From Pseudoduganella danionis (GTDB taxonomy: Bacteria; Pseudomonadota; Gammaproteobacteria; Burkholderiales; Burkholderiaceae_D): a DNA stretch of 64,000 nt. The notes under the pieces are model-generated. The model saw nothing but the letters and a program-made list of their open reading frames with translations. It did no database searches and had not been told where the DNA came from. Shown piece by piece: positions 16,165-25,111 of this stretch. Position numbers and translations under genes: made by a program. Each line of letters opens with the position of its first letter. Positions within the stretch are counted from its first letter, which is position 1. Where the stretch lies: assembly GCF_009720775.1 (NCBI RefSeq), contig NZ_WNKW01000001.1:1116001-1180000 (forward strand), read 5' to 3'.

Positions 16165-18423
16165 TTATTCTTCGGCCAGGGTGGCGGCATTGCGTGCCTG
16201 CGCCTGATACAGGCGGTAGTAGGCGCCTTCCAGTGCCATCAGCTCGTCGTGCGGGCCTTCTTCCACCACTTCGCCCCGATCGAGCACGATCAGGCGGTCG
16301 GCCTTCTGCAGTGTGGACAGGCGGTGCGCAATTGCGATGGTAGTGCGGCCCTGTACCAGATTCTCCAGCGCGCGCTGGATTTCTTTTTCCGTTTCCGAGT
16401 CCACCGATGCTGTTGCTTCGTCGAGGATCAGAATCTTCGGATCGATCAGCAGGGCACGCGCGATCGAGATACGCTGGCGCTCACCGCCGGACAGGCCCTG
16501 ACCACGTTCGCCCACCATCGAGTCATAGCCCTGCGGTAGACGCAGAATGAACTCGTGCGCATGCGCGGCACGCGCTGCGGCGATGATTTCGGCGCGGGTG
16601 GCATCCGGTTTGCCATAGGCCAGATTCTCGGCAATGGTGCCGAAGAACAGGAAGGGCTCCTGCAGCACCAGACCGATGTTGCGGCGGTAGTCCGACACGG
16701 CGAACGAGCGGATGTCTACACCGTCGAGCATGATGGCGCCTTCGGCCACATCGTAGAAGCGGCAGATCAGGTTGACCAGCGTGGATTTGCCGGAACCGGA
16801 GTGACCCACCAGACCGACCATTTCGCCGGCCTTGATGTTCAGATTGATGCTGCGGTTGACGGCGCGGTTACCGTAGCGGAAGCCAACTTCACGCAGGGTG
16901 ATATTGCCTTCCACCTTGGCCAGCTTGACCGGACTGGCCGGTTCCGGCACCGAGGAAACGTGGTCGAGAATATCGAAGATGCGCTTGGCCGCCGATGCCG
17001 ATTTTTGCGTGACGGAGACGATACGGCTCATGGAATCGAGACGGCCGTAGAAGCGGCTCGAATACGAAATGAACAGGCTCAGTACACCGACCGTGATGTG
17101 GCCTTTGGACACCTGATAGATGCCGAACACCCAGATCACCAGCAGGCCGATCTCGGTCAGGAAGGAGACCGTAGGCGAGAACAGCGACCAGATCTTGTTG
17201 AGCTTATCGTTGACGGCCAGATTGTGCTTGTTGGCCGTGCGGAAGCGGTTGGCTTCGCGGTCTTCCTGTGCAAAGGCTTTCACCACGCGGATGCCGGGGA
17301 TGGTGTCGGCCAGCACGTTGGTGACCTCGCCCCACACGCGGTCGATTTTCTCGAAGCCCGTGCGCAGACGGTCACGCACCACATGGATGATCCACGCAAT
17401 GAAGGGCAGCGGCAGCAGGGTAATCGCGGCCATCCACGGATCGATGGTGAACAGGATCACGCCCGTCATGATGATCATCAGGCAGTCGGAAGCGAAGTCC
17501 AGCAAGTGCAGCGACAAGAACACGCAGATACGGTCACTCTCGCTGCCGATACGCGACATCAGATCGCCCGTACGTTTGCCGCCGAAGTATTCCAGCGACA
17601 GCTTGAGCAGGTGTTCGTAGGTGGTGGTGCGCAGGTCGGCGCCTATGCGCTCCGACACCAGTGCCAGCACATAGGTTTTACCCCAGCCTAGTATCCACGC
17701 GAGGATGGCCGAACCAAGCAGGCCGCTCATGTACAGCGTGACCAGATTGGTATCGACAGGCTGGCCGTTCTGGTAAGGGATCAGCACATTGTCCATCAGC
17801 GGACGGGTGAGGTAGGGCGGAATCATGTGCGCGCTGGTACTGAGCAGCATTAGCGTGAAGCCCAGTGCCAGCTGCCAGCGATACGGGCTGGCGAAACGCC
17901 ACAGGCGGAACAGCGTCCACGTCGATGGCGGCGTGTACACCACCTTGGTGCAGATCGGGCATTCTTCCTGTTCCGGCTCGAGCGGCGCCTTGCAGCTAGG
18001 GCAGACGTTGGCCTCTTCGCGCACCACTGGCAGGCCGGTGGCATGGCTATCGAGGTGGGCTTCGAACTGTTCGACCAGACGGATGGCTTGCAGGTTCTGG
18101 CCCAGCGTGAAGCGCCATGCACCAAGGCGGCCGGCTTCGTTGAACAGTTCGATGTGGCCGACGCCCGCATGGTCGTGATGCTGCAGGCGCAGCGCTTTAG
18201 TGAAATGCCAATGTTGCCATTGCTCTTGCCCCGGTGCGCGCGCCAGCAAGCGCTGCTCGGTGAGTACCAGCACACCTTTCGCGAAACGAAGTTGCGCATC
18301 CAGGTCAACCTCCAGGGCACTTACAACGTTTTCCCCTTTGGAAAGTTGTGCCTGTATCTCGGAACGCCAGCGCTCGGGCAGTTCGCTAGCGCTAGCGGCG
18401 GAGGAAAGTTGTTCAGTTGTCAT
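16165..18423 (-). CDS. Cyanophycin-associated ABC transporter with N-terminal PH-like and zinc-ribbon parts
   Basis: A 752-residue ABC exporter-type half transporter. Residues 1-125 look like a bacterial PH-like domain (VLVLTEQRLLARAP, then a tryptophan-rich sheet). A zinc ribbon follows, with CPSC at 141-144 and CPIC at 155-158. Six membrane helices run from about 175 to 460 (for example GFTLMLLSTSAHMIPPYLT). The ATPase domain has Walker A GHSGSGKST, signature LSGGERQRISIARALL and Walker B ILILDEATASVDSE. It probably acts as a homodimer in the inner membrane. The start at 18423 (MTTEQLSS) is preferred to one 17 codons upstream. It faces away from cphA' and is followed by the DUF1854 gene. 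The substrate is unknown. Confidence 0.9.
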   Translation of the reverse strand: MTTEQLSSAASASELPERWRSEIQAQLSKGENVVSALEVDLDAQLRFAKGVLVLTEQRLLARAPGQEQWQHWHFTKALRLQHHDHAGVGHIELFNEAGRLGAWRFTLGQNLQAIRLVEQFEAHLDSHATGLPVVREEANVCPSCKAPLEPEQEECPICTKVVYTPPSTWTLFRLWRFASPYRWQLALGFTLMLLSTSAHMIPPYLTRPLMDNVLIPYQNGQPVDTNLVTLYMSGLLGSAILAWILGWGKTYVLALVSERIGADLRTTTYEHLLKLSLEYFGGKRTGDLMSRIGSESDRICVFLSLHLLDFASDCLMIIMTGVILFTIDPWMAAITLLPLPFIAWIIHVVRDRLRTGFEKIDRVWGEVTNVLADTIPGIRVVKAFAQEDREANRFRTANKHNLAVNDKLNKIWSLFSPTVSFLTEIGLLVIWVFGIYQVSKGHITVGVLSLFISYSSRFYGRLDSMSRIVSVTQKSASAAKRIFDILDHVSSVPEPASPVKLAKVEGNITLREVGFRYGNRAVNRSINLNIKAGEMVGLVGHSGSGKSTLVNLICRFYDVAEGAIMLDGVDIRSFAVSDYRRNIGLVLQEPFLFFGTIAENLAYGKPDATRAEIIAAARAAHAHEFILRLPQGYDSMVGERGQGLSGGERQRISIARALLIDPKILILDEATASVDSETEKEIQRALENLVQGRTTIAIAHRLSTLQKADRLIVLDRGEVVEEGPHDELMALEGAYYRLYQAQARNAATLAEE

Positions 18424-18738
18424 TGTGCAGCGTACTCCGGATGGGAAAAGGGCGGGCCTGGGCAAAATATTCACTCTGCCAGCAAGCAGTTGCGGCTGAT
18501 ATAAGTGCGTATTTACGGTATTCTGTCACTTGTAACAGTTTTGACGGAAAACAAGGAAATACCGGTGTTTTGTGCTGGCGGCAAGTATAACGCACAGACA
18601 TAAACGCCGGAACAGCTTGATGAACTTGATCGAAGCCACAGGTACAACCAAATGCTATTTGGCAGCAAGCAGTAGTTCAGGGGTTAAAATACGGCGCGGG
18701 TAGGCCACGGCTGATAACAAAGACACAAGAATAGAAAC
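18424..18738. other. 315-base divergent intergenic region between the ABC transporter and cphA'
   Basis: It must hold promoters for both the leftward transporter-DUF1854 operon and the rightward cphA'-cphA operon. A short dyad CTGT-N8-ACAG (18523-18538) and a TTGACG (18541-18546) are visible, but no well-spaced -35/-10 pair could be assigned. No gene is seen here. Confidence 0.4.
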
Positions 18739-20904
18739 ATGATCAAGAAGAAAGACATCGACATTCTGCGCGTGACGTATCTGCGCGGACCGAATATCTG
18801 GACCTATCGCCCGGTGATTGAAGCCTGGCTCGATATCGGTGAACTGGAAAACTTCCCCTCGAATCTGCTCCCCGGTCTGTATGAGCGCCTGACGGCGATC
18901 CTGCCGGGTCTGATCGTGCACCGTTGCGGTGTGGGCGAGCATGGTGGTTTCCTCGAGCGTCTGCGTGACGGCACGTATGCTGGCCACATCCTCGAGCACG
19001 TGGTGCTGGAGCTGCAGAATCTGGCAGGCATGAAAACCGGCTTCGGCAAAACCCGCCAGATCGGTGAAGACACGGGCTTGTACAAGATGGCTTTCCGCAC
19101 CCGTCAGGAACGTGTGGGCCGCGCCGCGCTGGCCGCTGGCCGCGACCTGCTGATGGCGATGATCGAAGACCGTCCGTATGACCTCGACGCCACCGTGGCC
19201 GAGCTGACCGATATGGTCGAGCGTCTGTGCCTGGGCCCGAGCACGGGCAATATCGTCGATGCTGCCGGTGTGCGCAAGATTCCGTTCATCCGTCTGACCG
19301 ACGGCAATCTGGTACAGCTGGGCCATGGCGCACGTCAGCGCCGCATCTGGACGGCTGAAACGGAAGACACCAGCGCGATTGCCGAAGGCATTGCCAGCGA
19401 CAAGGACTTGACCAAGTCGCTGCTGTCCTCGTGCGGCGTGCCCGTACCGGAAGGCGAACTGGTCACCAATCGCGAAGCGGCCGCCGAAGCGGCCAAGGAC
19501 ATCGGCATGCCGGTGGCGGTGAAGCCCTACGATGGCAATCATGGTCGCGGCGTTTCGCTCAACCTGAACACGCCGGAAGAAGTGGCGGCGGCCTACGATG
19601 TGGCAGCGCTGCGCGGCGGTAGCAAGAACGTCATCGTCGAGCGCTTCATCCCCGGCGACGAGCATCGCCTGCTGGTAGTGGGCAAACGCATGGTGGCTGC
19701 AGCCGCTGGCGAATCGCTGTGGGTGACGGGCGATGGCAAATCGAATATCGTCGAACTGTGCAACCTGCAGATCAACATCGATCCGCGCCGCGGCGAAACG
19801 GAAGACCATCCGCTGGGACTGGTCACGCCGGAGAAGAGCCCGGAAATCCTGCTGGAACTGGAACGCCAGAATCTGACCACGCAATCCGTACCTGCTGCCG
19901 GTTTCAAAGTGCTAATCCAGCCTAACGGCAATGTGGCGATTGACGTGACCGACAAGGTGCACCCGCAAGTGGCGGCCATGGCCGCACTGGCCGCACGTGT
20001 AGTCGGCCTCGATATCGCCGGCATCGATCTGGTGGCCAGCGACATCACTCGTCCGCTGGAAGAGCAGGGCGGCGCGATTATCGAAGTCAATGCCAGCCCG
20101 GGCCTGCTGGCTCACCTCAAGCCTGCTGTGGGCGAACCGCGCAATGTGGGCGAAGCCATCGTCGATCACCTGTTTGCACCGGAACTCGATGGCCGTATGC
20201 CTATCGTCGGCATCGCCGGCAAGCACGGCACCACCATGACGGCGCGCATCATCGCCTGGCTGCTGCAGATCAGCGGCAAGAAGACGGGCCTGAGCTGCGC
20301 CGATGGCCTGTTCGTCAATGGCCGTCTGCTGCCGCGCGATGGTCTGACGGACTGGGAAACGGGCGAGCGCATGCTGCTCAACAAAAGCGTGGAAGCGGGC
20401 GTATTCGAAGCCAGCGCGCGCATGATCCTCAGCGAAGGTCTGGCCTACGACAAGTGCGCCGTGGGCGTGGTGACCGACGTCAGCGATTTCGAAGACGTCA
20501 GCGATTTCTATATCGATAGCGCCGACAAGCTGTACAACGTGCTGCGCACGCAGGTCGATGTGATCCTGCCGAGCGGCGCTGCGGTGCTGAATGCCGCCGA
20601 CGAACAGGTGGTCGAAATGGCCGAACTGTGCGACGGCGCAGTGATTTTCTACGGCGTGGACGAGCATCTGGCCGCCATCGCTGCCCATCGTCAGGAAGCC
20701 AGTCGCGTGGTGTTCCAGCGTGCCGACCGCATCGTGCTGGGCGAGGGCAGTGTGGACGTGGCAACGCTGCCGCTTTCGCCACTGGTACCGCCGGAAGCCG
20801 TGCTGGCCGCGATTGCTGCTGCATGGGCGCTGGGCCTGACGCCGGATCTGATCGGCGCCGGTCTGCGCACCTTCGAGGCGACCCCGAAAAAAACACATCA
20901 CTGA
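18739..20904 (+). CDS. cphA': Cyanophycin synthetase paralogue CphA' (short, Mur-type ATP site degenerate)
   Basis: A 721-residue homologue of cyanophycin synthetase. The N-terminal domain (RVTYLRGPNIWTYRP) keeps HILEHVVLE, that is His83, Glu86, His87 and Glu91, matching the HxxEHxxxE motif of canonical CphA1. The ATP-grasp part looks intact (MPVAVKPYDGNHGRGVS, VIVERFIPGDEHRLLVV, EVNASPGLL). The Mur-ligase-like part reads GIAGKHGTTMTARI where active enzymes have GTNGKTTT, so the P-loop Lys is replaced by Thr498. The protein ends at LRTFEATPKKTHH and lacks the C-terminal Mur domain present in the next gene. It is read 16 bases ahead of cphA. It may add Asp, trim polymer to primers, or support CphA; it should not perform the Arg step alone. 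Confidence 0.88.
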   Translation: MIKKKDIDILRVTYLRGPNIWTYRPVIEAWLDIGELENFPSNLLPGLYERLTAILPGLIVHRCGVGEHGGFLERLRDGTYAGHILEHVVLELQNLAGMKTGFGKTRQIGEDTGLYKMAFRTRQERVGRAALAAGRDLLMAMIEDRPYDLDATVAELTDMVERLCLGPSTGNIVDAAGVRKIPFIRLTDGNLVQLGHGARQRRIWTAETEDTSAIAEGIASDKDLTKSLLSSCGVPVPEGELVTNREAAAEAAKDIGMPVAVKPYDGNHGRGVSLNLNTPEEVAAAYDVAALRGGSKNVIVERFIPGDEHRLLVVGKRMVAAAAGESLWVTGDGKSNIVELCNLQINIDPRRGETEDHPLGLVTPEKSPEILLELERQNLTTQSVPAAGFKVLIQPNGNVAIDVTDKVHPQVAAMAALAARVVGLDIAGIDLVASDITRPLEEQGGAIIEVNASPGLLAHLKPAVGEPRNVGEAIVDHLFAPELDGRMPIVGIAGKHGTTMTARIIAWLLQISGKKTGLSCADGLFVNGRLLPRDGLTDWETGERMLLNKSVEAGVFEASARMILSEGLAYDKCAVGVVTDVSDFEDVSDFYIDSADKLYNVLRTQVDVILPSGAAVLNAADEQVVEMAELCDGAVIFYGVDEHLAAIAAHRQEASRVVFQRADRIVLGEGSVDVATLPLSPLVPPEAVLAAIAAAWALGLTPDLIGAGLRTFEATPKKTHH

Positions 20905-20920
20905 GAGAACACACAGATTT

Positions 20921-23491
20921 ATGGAAGTCATCCGTACCCGCGCCCTTCGCGGCCCGAATCTCTGGAGCCACCACACTGCGGTGGAGGTTATTGTTTCGTG
21001 CCCGCCTGAAGAGCGTTCGATTGCCGGCATTCCCGGTTTCGAACAGCGCCTGCATGCGCGCTTCCCTGCCATCGGTGCACTGCAGCCGACCGGCCATTCC
21101 GGCGATGTGCCGATGGCGCGCGTGCTGGAAGTGGCGGCCCTGAGCCTGCAGGCGCAGGCTGGCTGCCCTGTTACCTTCAGCCGTACCACGGCCACGCTGG
21201 AAGACGGCATCTACCAGACCGTGGTGGAGTACAGCGAAGAAGCGGTAGGCCGTTTGGCCATGACGCTGGCGGAAAACCTGATCAACGCTGCACTGGCTGA
21301 TACGCCGTTCGATCTGAAGGGCGCACTGGCCGAACTGGCCGAACTCGATGAAGACGTGCGTCTGGGCCCTAGCACGGGCGCGATTGTTAGCGCTGCAGTG
21401 GCACGCGACATTCCGTTCCGCCGTCTGACCGAAGGCAGCATGGTGATGTTCGGCTGGGGCTCGCGCCAGCGCCGCATACAGGCCGCCGAAACGGACACCA
21501 CCAGCGCGATCGGCGAAGCCATCGCGCAGGACAAGGAATTGACCAAGAAGCTGCTGCATGCAGCAGGCGTGCCGGTGCCTATCGGCCGCACGGCCGAAGA
21601 TGCGGAAGACGCCTGGGCGGCAGCGCTGGAAATCGGCCTGCCGGTGGTGGTCAAACCCAAGGACGGCAATCAGGGCAAGGGCGTCACGGTCAACGTGATG
21701 ACCAAGGAGCATCTGGAAAAAGCCTTCCACACGGCGCGCGAATTCCGCGACGACATCATGGTCGAGCGCTATCTACCGGGCCACGATTTCCGTCTGCTGG
21801 TGATCGGTAACAAGCTGGTGGCAGCGGCCCGCCGCGATCCGCCGCAAGTGGTGGGCGATGGCGTGCACACGGTGCGCGAACTGGTCAACATCGTCAATGC
21901 CGATCCGCGTCGCGGCAGCGGTCACTCGACTTCGCTGACCAAGATCCGTTTCGACGATATCGCACTGGCCCGTCTGGCGCTGCAGGATCTGGAAGCGGAT
22001 TCGGTACCGGCCAAAGGCCAGCGCGTGATCCTGCGTAACAACGCCAACCTGTCCACCGGCGGCAGCGCCACCGATGTGACGGACGACGTGCATCCGGAAG
22101 TAGCTGCCCGTGCGGTGGAAGCGGCGCAGATGATAGGCCTCGATATCTGCGGCGTGGACGTGGTATGCGAGAGCGTGCTGCAACCGATCGAAAACCAGCG
22201 TGGCGGTGTGGTCGAAGTGAATGCCGCGCCGGGCCTGCGCATGCACATTGCGCCGTCGTTCGGCAAAGGCCGTGCGGTTGGCGAAGCCATCGTCAATACC
22301 ATGTTTGCACCGGGCGACAATGGCCGTATTCCCGTGGTAGCCGTCACCGGCACCAACGGCAAGACCACCACCGTGCGCCTGATCGCCCACCTGCTGACCG
22401 CCAGCGGTCTGCGTACCGGCATGACCAATACGGACGGCGTGTACATCGAAGGCCGCCAGACCGATAGCGGCGATTGCAGCGGTCCGCGCAGCGCCCGTAA
22501 CGTGCTGCTGCACCCTGATGTGGATGCGGCCGTGTTCGAAACGGCACGCGGCGGTGTGCTGCGTGAAGGTCTGGCCTACGACCGTTGTCAGGTGGCGGTA
22601 GTCACCAACATCGGCAGTGGCGACCATCTCGGCTTGAACTACATCACCACGGTGGAAGATCTGGCTGTGCTCAAACGCGTGATCGTCCAGAACGTGGGCG
22701 AGAGCGGTTACGCTGTACTCAACGCCATCGATCCTATCGTGGCCGGCATGGCGGCTAACTGCCGTGGCAAGGTGATTTTCTTCGGCGCCGAGCGTGGCCA
22801 TCCTGTCATCGCCACCCATCTGGCACAGGGCAGCCGTACCGTCTATGTGGACGATGGCCATATCGTGGCAGCAGAAGGCCAGCAGCAGCACCGCATTGCG
22901 CTGAGCGACGTGCCGATTACCCGCAACGGCACCATCGGCTTCCAGGTCGAGAACGTGATGGCCTCGGTGGCGGCAGCATGGGGCGTGGGCATTAGCTGGG
23001 ATGCGATCCGTCTGGGTCTGAAAACCTTCGCCAACGATTCCCATAATGCGCCGGGCCGCTTCAATGTGTTCGACTACAAGGGCGCGACGCTGATCGCTGA
23101 CTACGGCCACAATCCGGATGCGATTCTGGCGCTGGTGCAGGCGGTGGAAACCATGCCGGCCAAACGCCGTGGCGTGGTAATTTCTGGTGCAGGCGACCGC
23201 CGCGACGAGGATATCCGCCAGCAGACCGAGATTCTCGGCCGTGCGTTCGACGATGTGATTCTGTACGAAGATGCCTGCCAGCGTGGCCGTGGTGATGGTG
23301 AAGTGGTAGCGCTGCTGCGCTCGGGCCTGAACAACGCACCGCGTACCAGCCATATTCAGGAAATCTTCGGCGAATTCCTCGCCATCGATACGGCACTGGC
23401 GCGTCTGCAGCCGGGCGATCTGTGCCTGATACTGGTGGATCAGGTGGAGGCCGCGCTGGCCCACATCGCCAAGCGCATCAAAGAAGCATAA
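20921..23491 (+). CDS. cphA: Cyanophycin synthetase
   Basis: An 856-residue full-length cyanophycin synthetase, which builds the Arg/beta-Asp polymer cyanophycin using two ATP sites. The ATP-grasp domain shows LPVVVKPKDGNQGKGVTVN, IMVERYLPGHDFRLLVIG and EVNAAPGLRMH. The Mur-ligase-like domain shows AVTGTNGKTTTVRLI with P-loop Lys481, VFETARGGVLREGLAYD, and the C-terminal domain APGRFNVFDYKGATLIADYGHNPDAI. In the N-terminal domain the HxxEH motif of CphA1 is absent: the aligned stretch is RVLEVAALS, with Arg67, Val71 and Ser75 in place of the two His and the second Glu. It is co-transcribed with cphA' and ends at a strong terminator. Confidence 0.95.
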   Translation: MEVIRTRALRGPNLWSHHTAVEVIVSCPPEERSIAGIPGFEQRLHARFPAIGALQPTGHSGDVPMARVLEVAALSLQAQAGCPVTFSRTTATLEDGIYQTVVEYSEEAVGRLAMTLAENLINAALADTPFDLKGALAELAELDEDVRLGPSTGAIVSAAVARDIPFRRLTEGSMVMFGWGSRQRRIQAAETDTTSAIGEAIAQDKELTKKLLHAAGVPVPIGRTAEDAEDAWAAALEIGLPVVVKPKDGNQGKGVTVNVMTKEHLEKAFHTAREFRDDIMVERYLPGHDFRLLVIGNKLVAAARRDPPQVVGDGVHTVRELVNIVNADPRRGSGHSTSLTKIRFDDIALARLALQDLEADSVPAKGQRVILRNNANLSTGGSATDVTDDVHPEVAARAVEAAQMIGLDICGVDVVCESVLQPIENQRGGVVEVNAAPGLRMHIAPSFGKGRAVGEAIVNTMFAPGDNGRIPVVAVTGTNGKTTTVRLIAHLLTASGLRTGMTNTDGVYIEGRQTDSGDCSGPRSARNVLLHPDVDAAVFETARGGVLREGLAYDRCQVAVVTNIGSGDHLGLNYITTVEDLAVLKRVIVQNVGESGYAVLNAIDPIVAGMAANCRGKVIFFGAERGHPVIATHLAQGSRTVYVDDGHIVAAEGQQQHRIALSDVPITRNGTIGFQVENVMASVAAAWGVGISWDAIRLGLKTFANDSHNAPGRFNVFDYKGATLIADYGHNPDAILALVQAVETMPAKRRGVVISGAGDRRDEDIRQQTEILGRAFDDVILYEDACQRGRGDGEVVALLRSGLNNAPRTSHIQEIFGEFLAIDTALARLQPGDLCLILVDQVEAALAHIAKRIKEA

Positions 23492-23509
23492 ACCGCTACC
23501 GCGCGCAGA

Positions 23510-23537
23510 AAAGGGCAGCCTGAGGCTGCCCTTTTTT
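23510..23537 (+). terminator. Intrinsic terminator of the cphA'-cphA operon
   Basis: AAGGGCAGCC (23511-23520) and GGCTGCCCTT (23524-23533) form a 10-bp stem with loop TGA and end in a T6 run. Confidence 0.92.
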
Positions 23538-23588
23538 CATCTGCAATCATTGTTATTGACTATTGAACTGATAAATATAATTGGTTTT

Positions 23589-23594
23589 TATAAT
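23589..23594 (+). promoter_or_regulatory. Candidate -10 element of the catalase gene
   Basis: TATAAT lies 54 bases upstream of the catalase ATG in an AT-rich stretch. No good -35 is found at 17 bases, which would suit a promoter needing an activator such as OxyR. I could not define an OxyR site. Confidence 0.35.
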
Positions 23595-23647
23595 AGATCA
23601 GCCTTGTTTAAAATGATTTCACTATCAAACAACAAGGAGTAATAGAA

Positions 23648-25108
23648 ATGATTAATGATGCCATCACCACCGCTTCCGGTATCCCTGTTGCCGATAACCA
23701 GAATTCTTTGACTGCCGGCCCACGTGGCCCGGTACTGCTGCAGGACTTCCACCTGATCGAAAAGCTCCAGCATTTCAACCGTGAGCGCATTCCTGAGCGC
23801 GTGGTGCACGCCAAAGGTTCGGGTGCTTACGGCACGTTCACTGTCACCCACGATATCCGTCGCTACACCAAGGCCGAGCTGTTTTCCGCGATCGGCCAGA
23901 AGACCGAGGTGTTCGTGCGTTTCTCCACCGTGGGCGGTGAGCGCGGCAGCGCCGATACCGAGCGCGATCCGCGCGGCTTCGCCGTGCGCTTCTACACGCA
24001 GCAGGGCAACTGGGATCTGGTCGGTAACAACACGCCGATGTTCTTCATTAAGGACGGTATCAAGTTCCCAGACTTCGTGCATACCCAGAAGCGCTGCCCG
24101 CAGACCAATCTGAAATCGCCCACCATGATGTTCGACTTCTGGAGCAAGGCGCCGGAGAGTCTGCATCAGGTGACCATGCTGTTCTCCGATCGCGGCACAC
24201 CCGATGGCTACCGCCACATGGACGGATTCGGCAGCCACACCTTCAGCCTGATTAACGATGCGGGCGAGCGCGTATATGTGAAGTGGCACCTGAAGAGCCG
24301 TCAGGGTATCAGGAATCTGTCGGCGGCCGAAGCCACGCGCATCGCCGGTACGGATCCCGATTACGCCCAGCGCGATCTGTTCGGCGCCATAGCAGCCGGT
24401 AACTTTCCGCAGTGGGATGTGAAGCTGCAGGTAGCAACGGCGGCCGAACTGGCAGCATGGGAACAGCGCACGGGCTGGAATCCGTTTGATCTGACCAAGG
24501 TGTGGCCGCACAAGGATTTCCCGCTGATCCCCGTGGGCGTGATGGAGCTGAACCGCAATCCGCTCAACTACCACGCGGAAGTGGAACAGGCCGCGCTGTC
24601 GCCAGCCAACATTGTGCCCGGCATGGGCTACTCGCCGGACAAGATGCTGCAGGCACGTCTGTTCGCCTACCACGATGCGCAGCTATACCGCGTGGGCACC
24701 AACCACCAGCACCTGCCGGTGAATGCGCCGCGCTGCCCGTTCCACAACCAGCAGCGCGATGGTGCGATGGCGATCAACAATGGCGGTGCAGCGCAAAATT
24801 ACGATACGGTGACAGCGGCAGGCAGTGCGCCGCAGGGCATGGGCCACGGCGAGCCTGCGCTGGAGCTGACGGGAGCAGCAGGGCGCTATGATGGGCGCGG
24901 GCAGGAAGACGATTACACCCAGGCCGGTAATCTGTTCCGTCTGATGTCGCCACAGGCGCAGCAGAACCTGTTCGATAATCTGGCTGGCCCACTGAGTCAG
25001 GTCAGCAGCGAAATTATCGCGCGCCAGCTGGCCCAGTTCGATCAGGCCGATCCGGCCTACGGTGCCGGCGTGCGTGCCGCGCTCAAGGCGCGCGGCGTGG
25101 TGCTGTAA
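23648..25108 (+). CDS. katA: Monofunctional heme catalase (small subunit, clade 3 type)
   Basis: A 486-residue catalase that splits hydrogen peroxide to water and oxygen. The active-site motif RVVHAKGSGAYG contains the distal His54, VRFSTVGGERGSADTERDPRGFAVRFYT follows, then NNTPMFFIKDGIKFPDF, and the heme-ligand motif RLFAYHDAQLYRVG places the proximal Tyr341. The C-terminus ends soon after the wrapping region, as expected for small-subunit enzymes. There is no signal peptide, so it is cytoplasmic. An AGGAG ribosome site precedes the ATG. It ends 3 bases from the convergent LysR gene. Confidence 0.95.
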   Translation: MINDAITTASGIPVADNQNSLTAGPRGPVLLQDFHLIEKLQHFNRERIPERVVHAKGSGAYGTFTVTHDIRRYTKAELFSAIGQKTEVFVRFSTVGGERGSADTERDPRGFAVRFYTQQGNWDLVGNNTPMFFIKDGIKFPDFVHTQKRCPQTNLKSPTMMFDFWSKAPESLHQVTMLFSDRGTPDGYRHMDGFGSHTFSLINDAGERVYVKWHLKSRQGIRNLSAAEATRIAGTDPDYAQRDLFGAIAAGNFPQWDVKLQVATAAELAAWEQRTGWNPFDLTKVWPHKDFPLIPVGVMELNRNPLNYHAEVEQAALSPANIVPGMGYSPDKMLQARLFAYHDAQLYRVGTNHQHLPVNAPRCPFHNQQRDGAMAINNGGAAQNYDTVTAAGSAPQGMGHGEPALELTGAAGRYDGRGQEDDYTQAGNLFRLMSPQAQQNLFDNLAGPLSQVSSEIIARQLAQFDQADPAYGAGVRAALKARGVVL

Positions 25109-25111
25109 CGG

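Noticed and set aside
21773..23464. A 563-codon minus-strand frame opposite cphA
   Set aside because: cphA motifs on the plus strand are unambiguous; the antisense product is Arg/His/Gln-rich without a domain.
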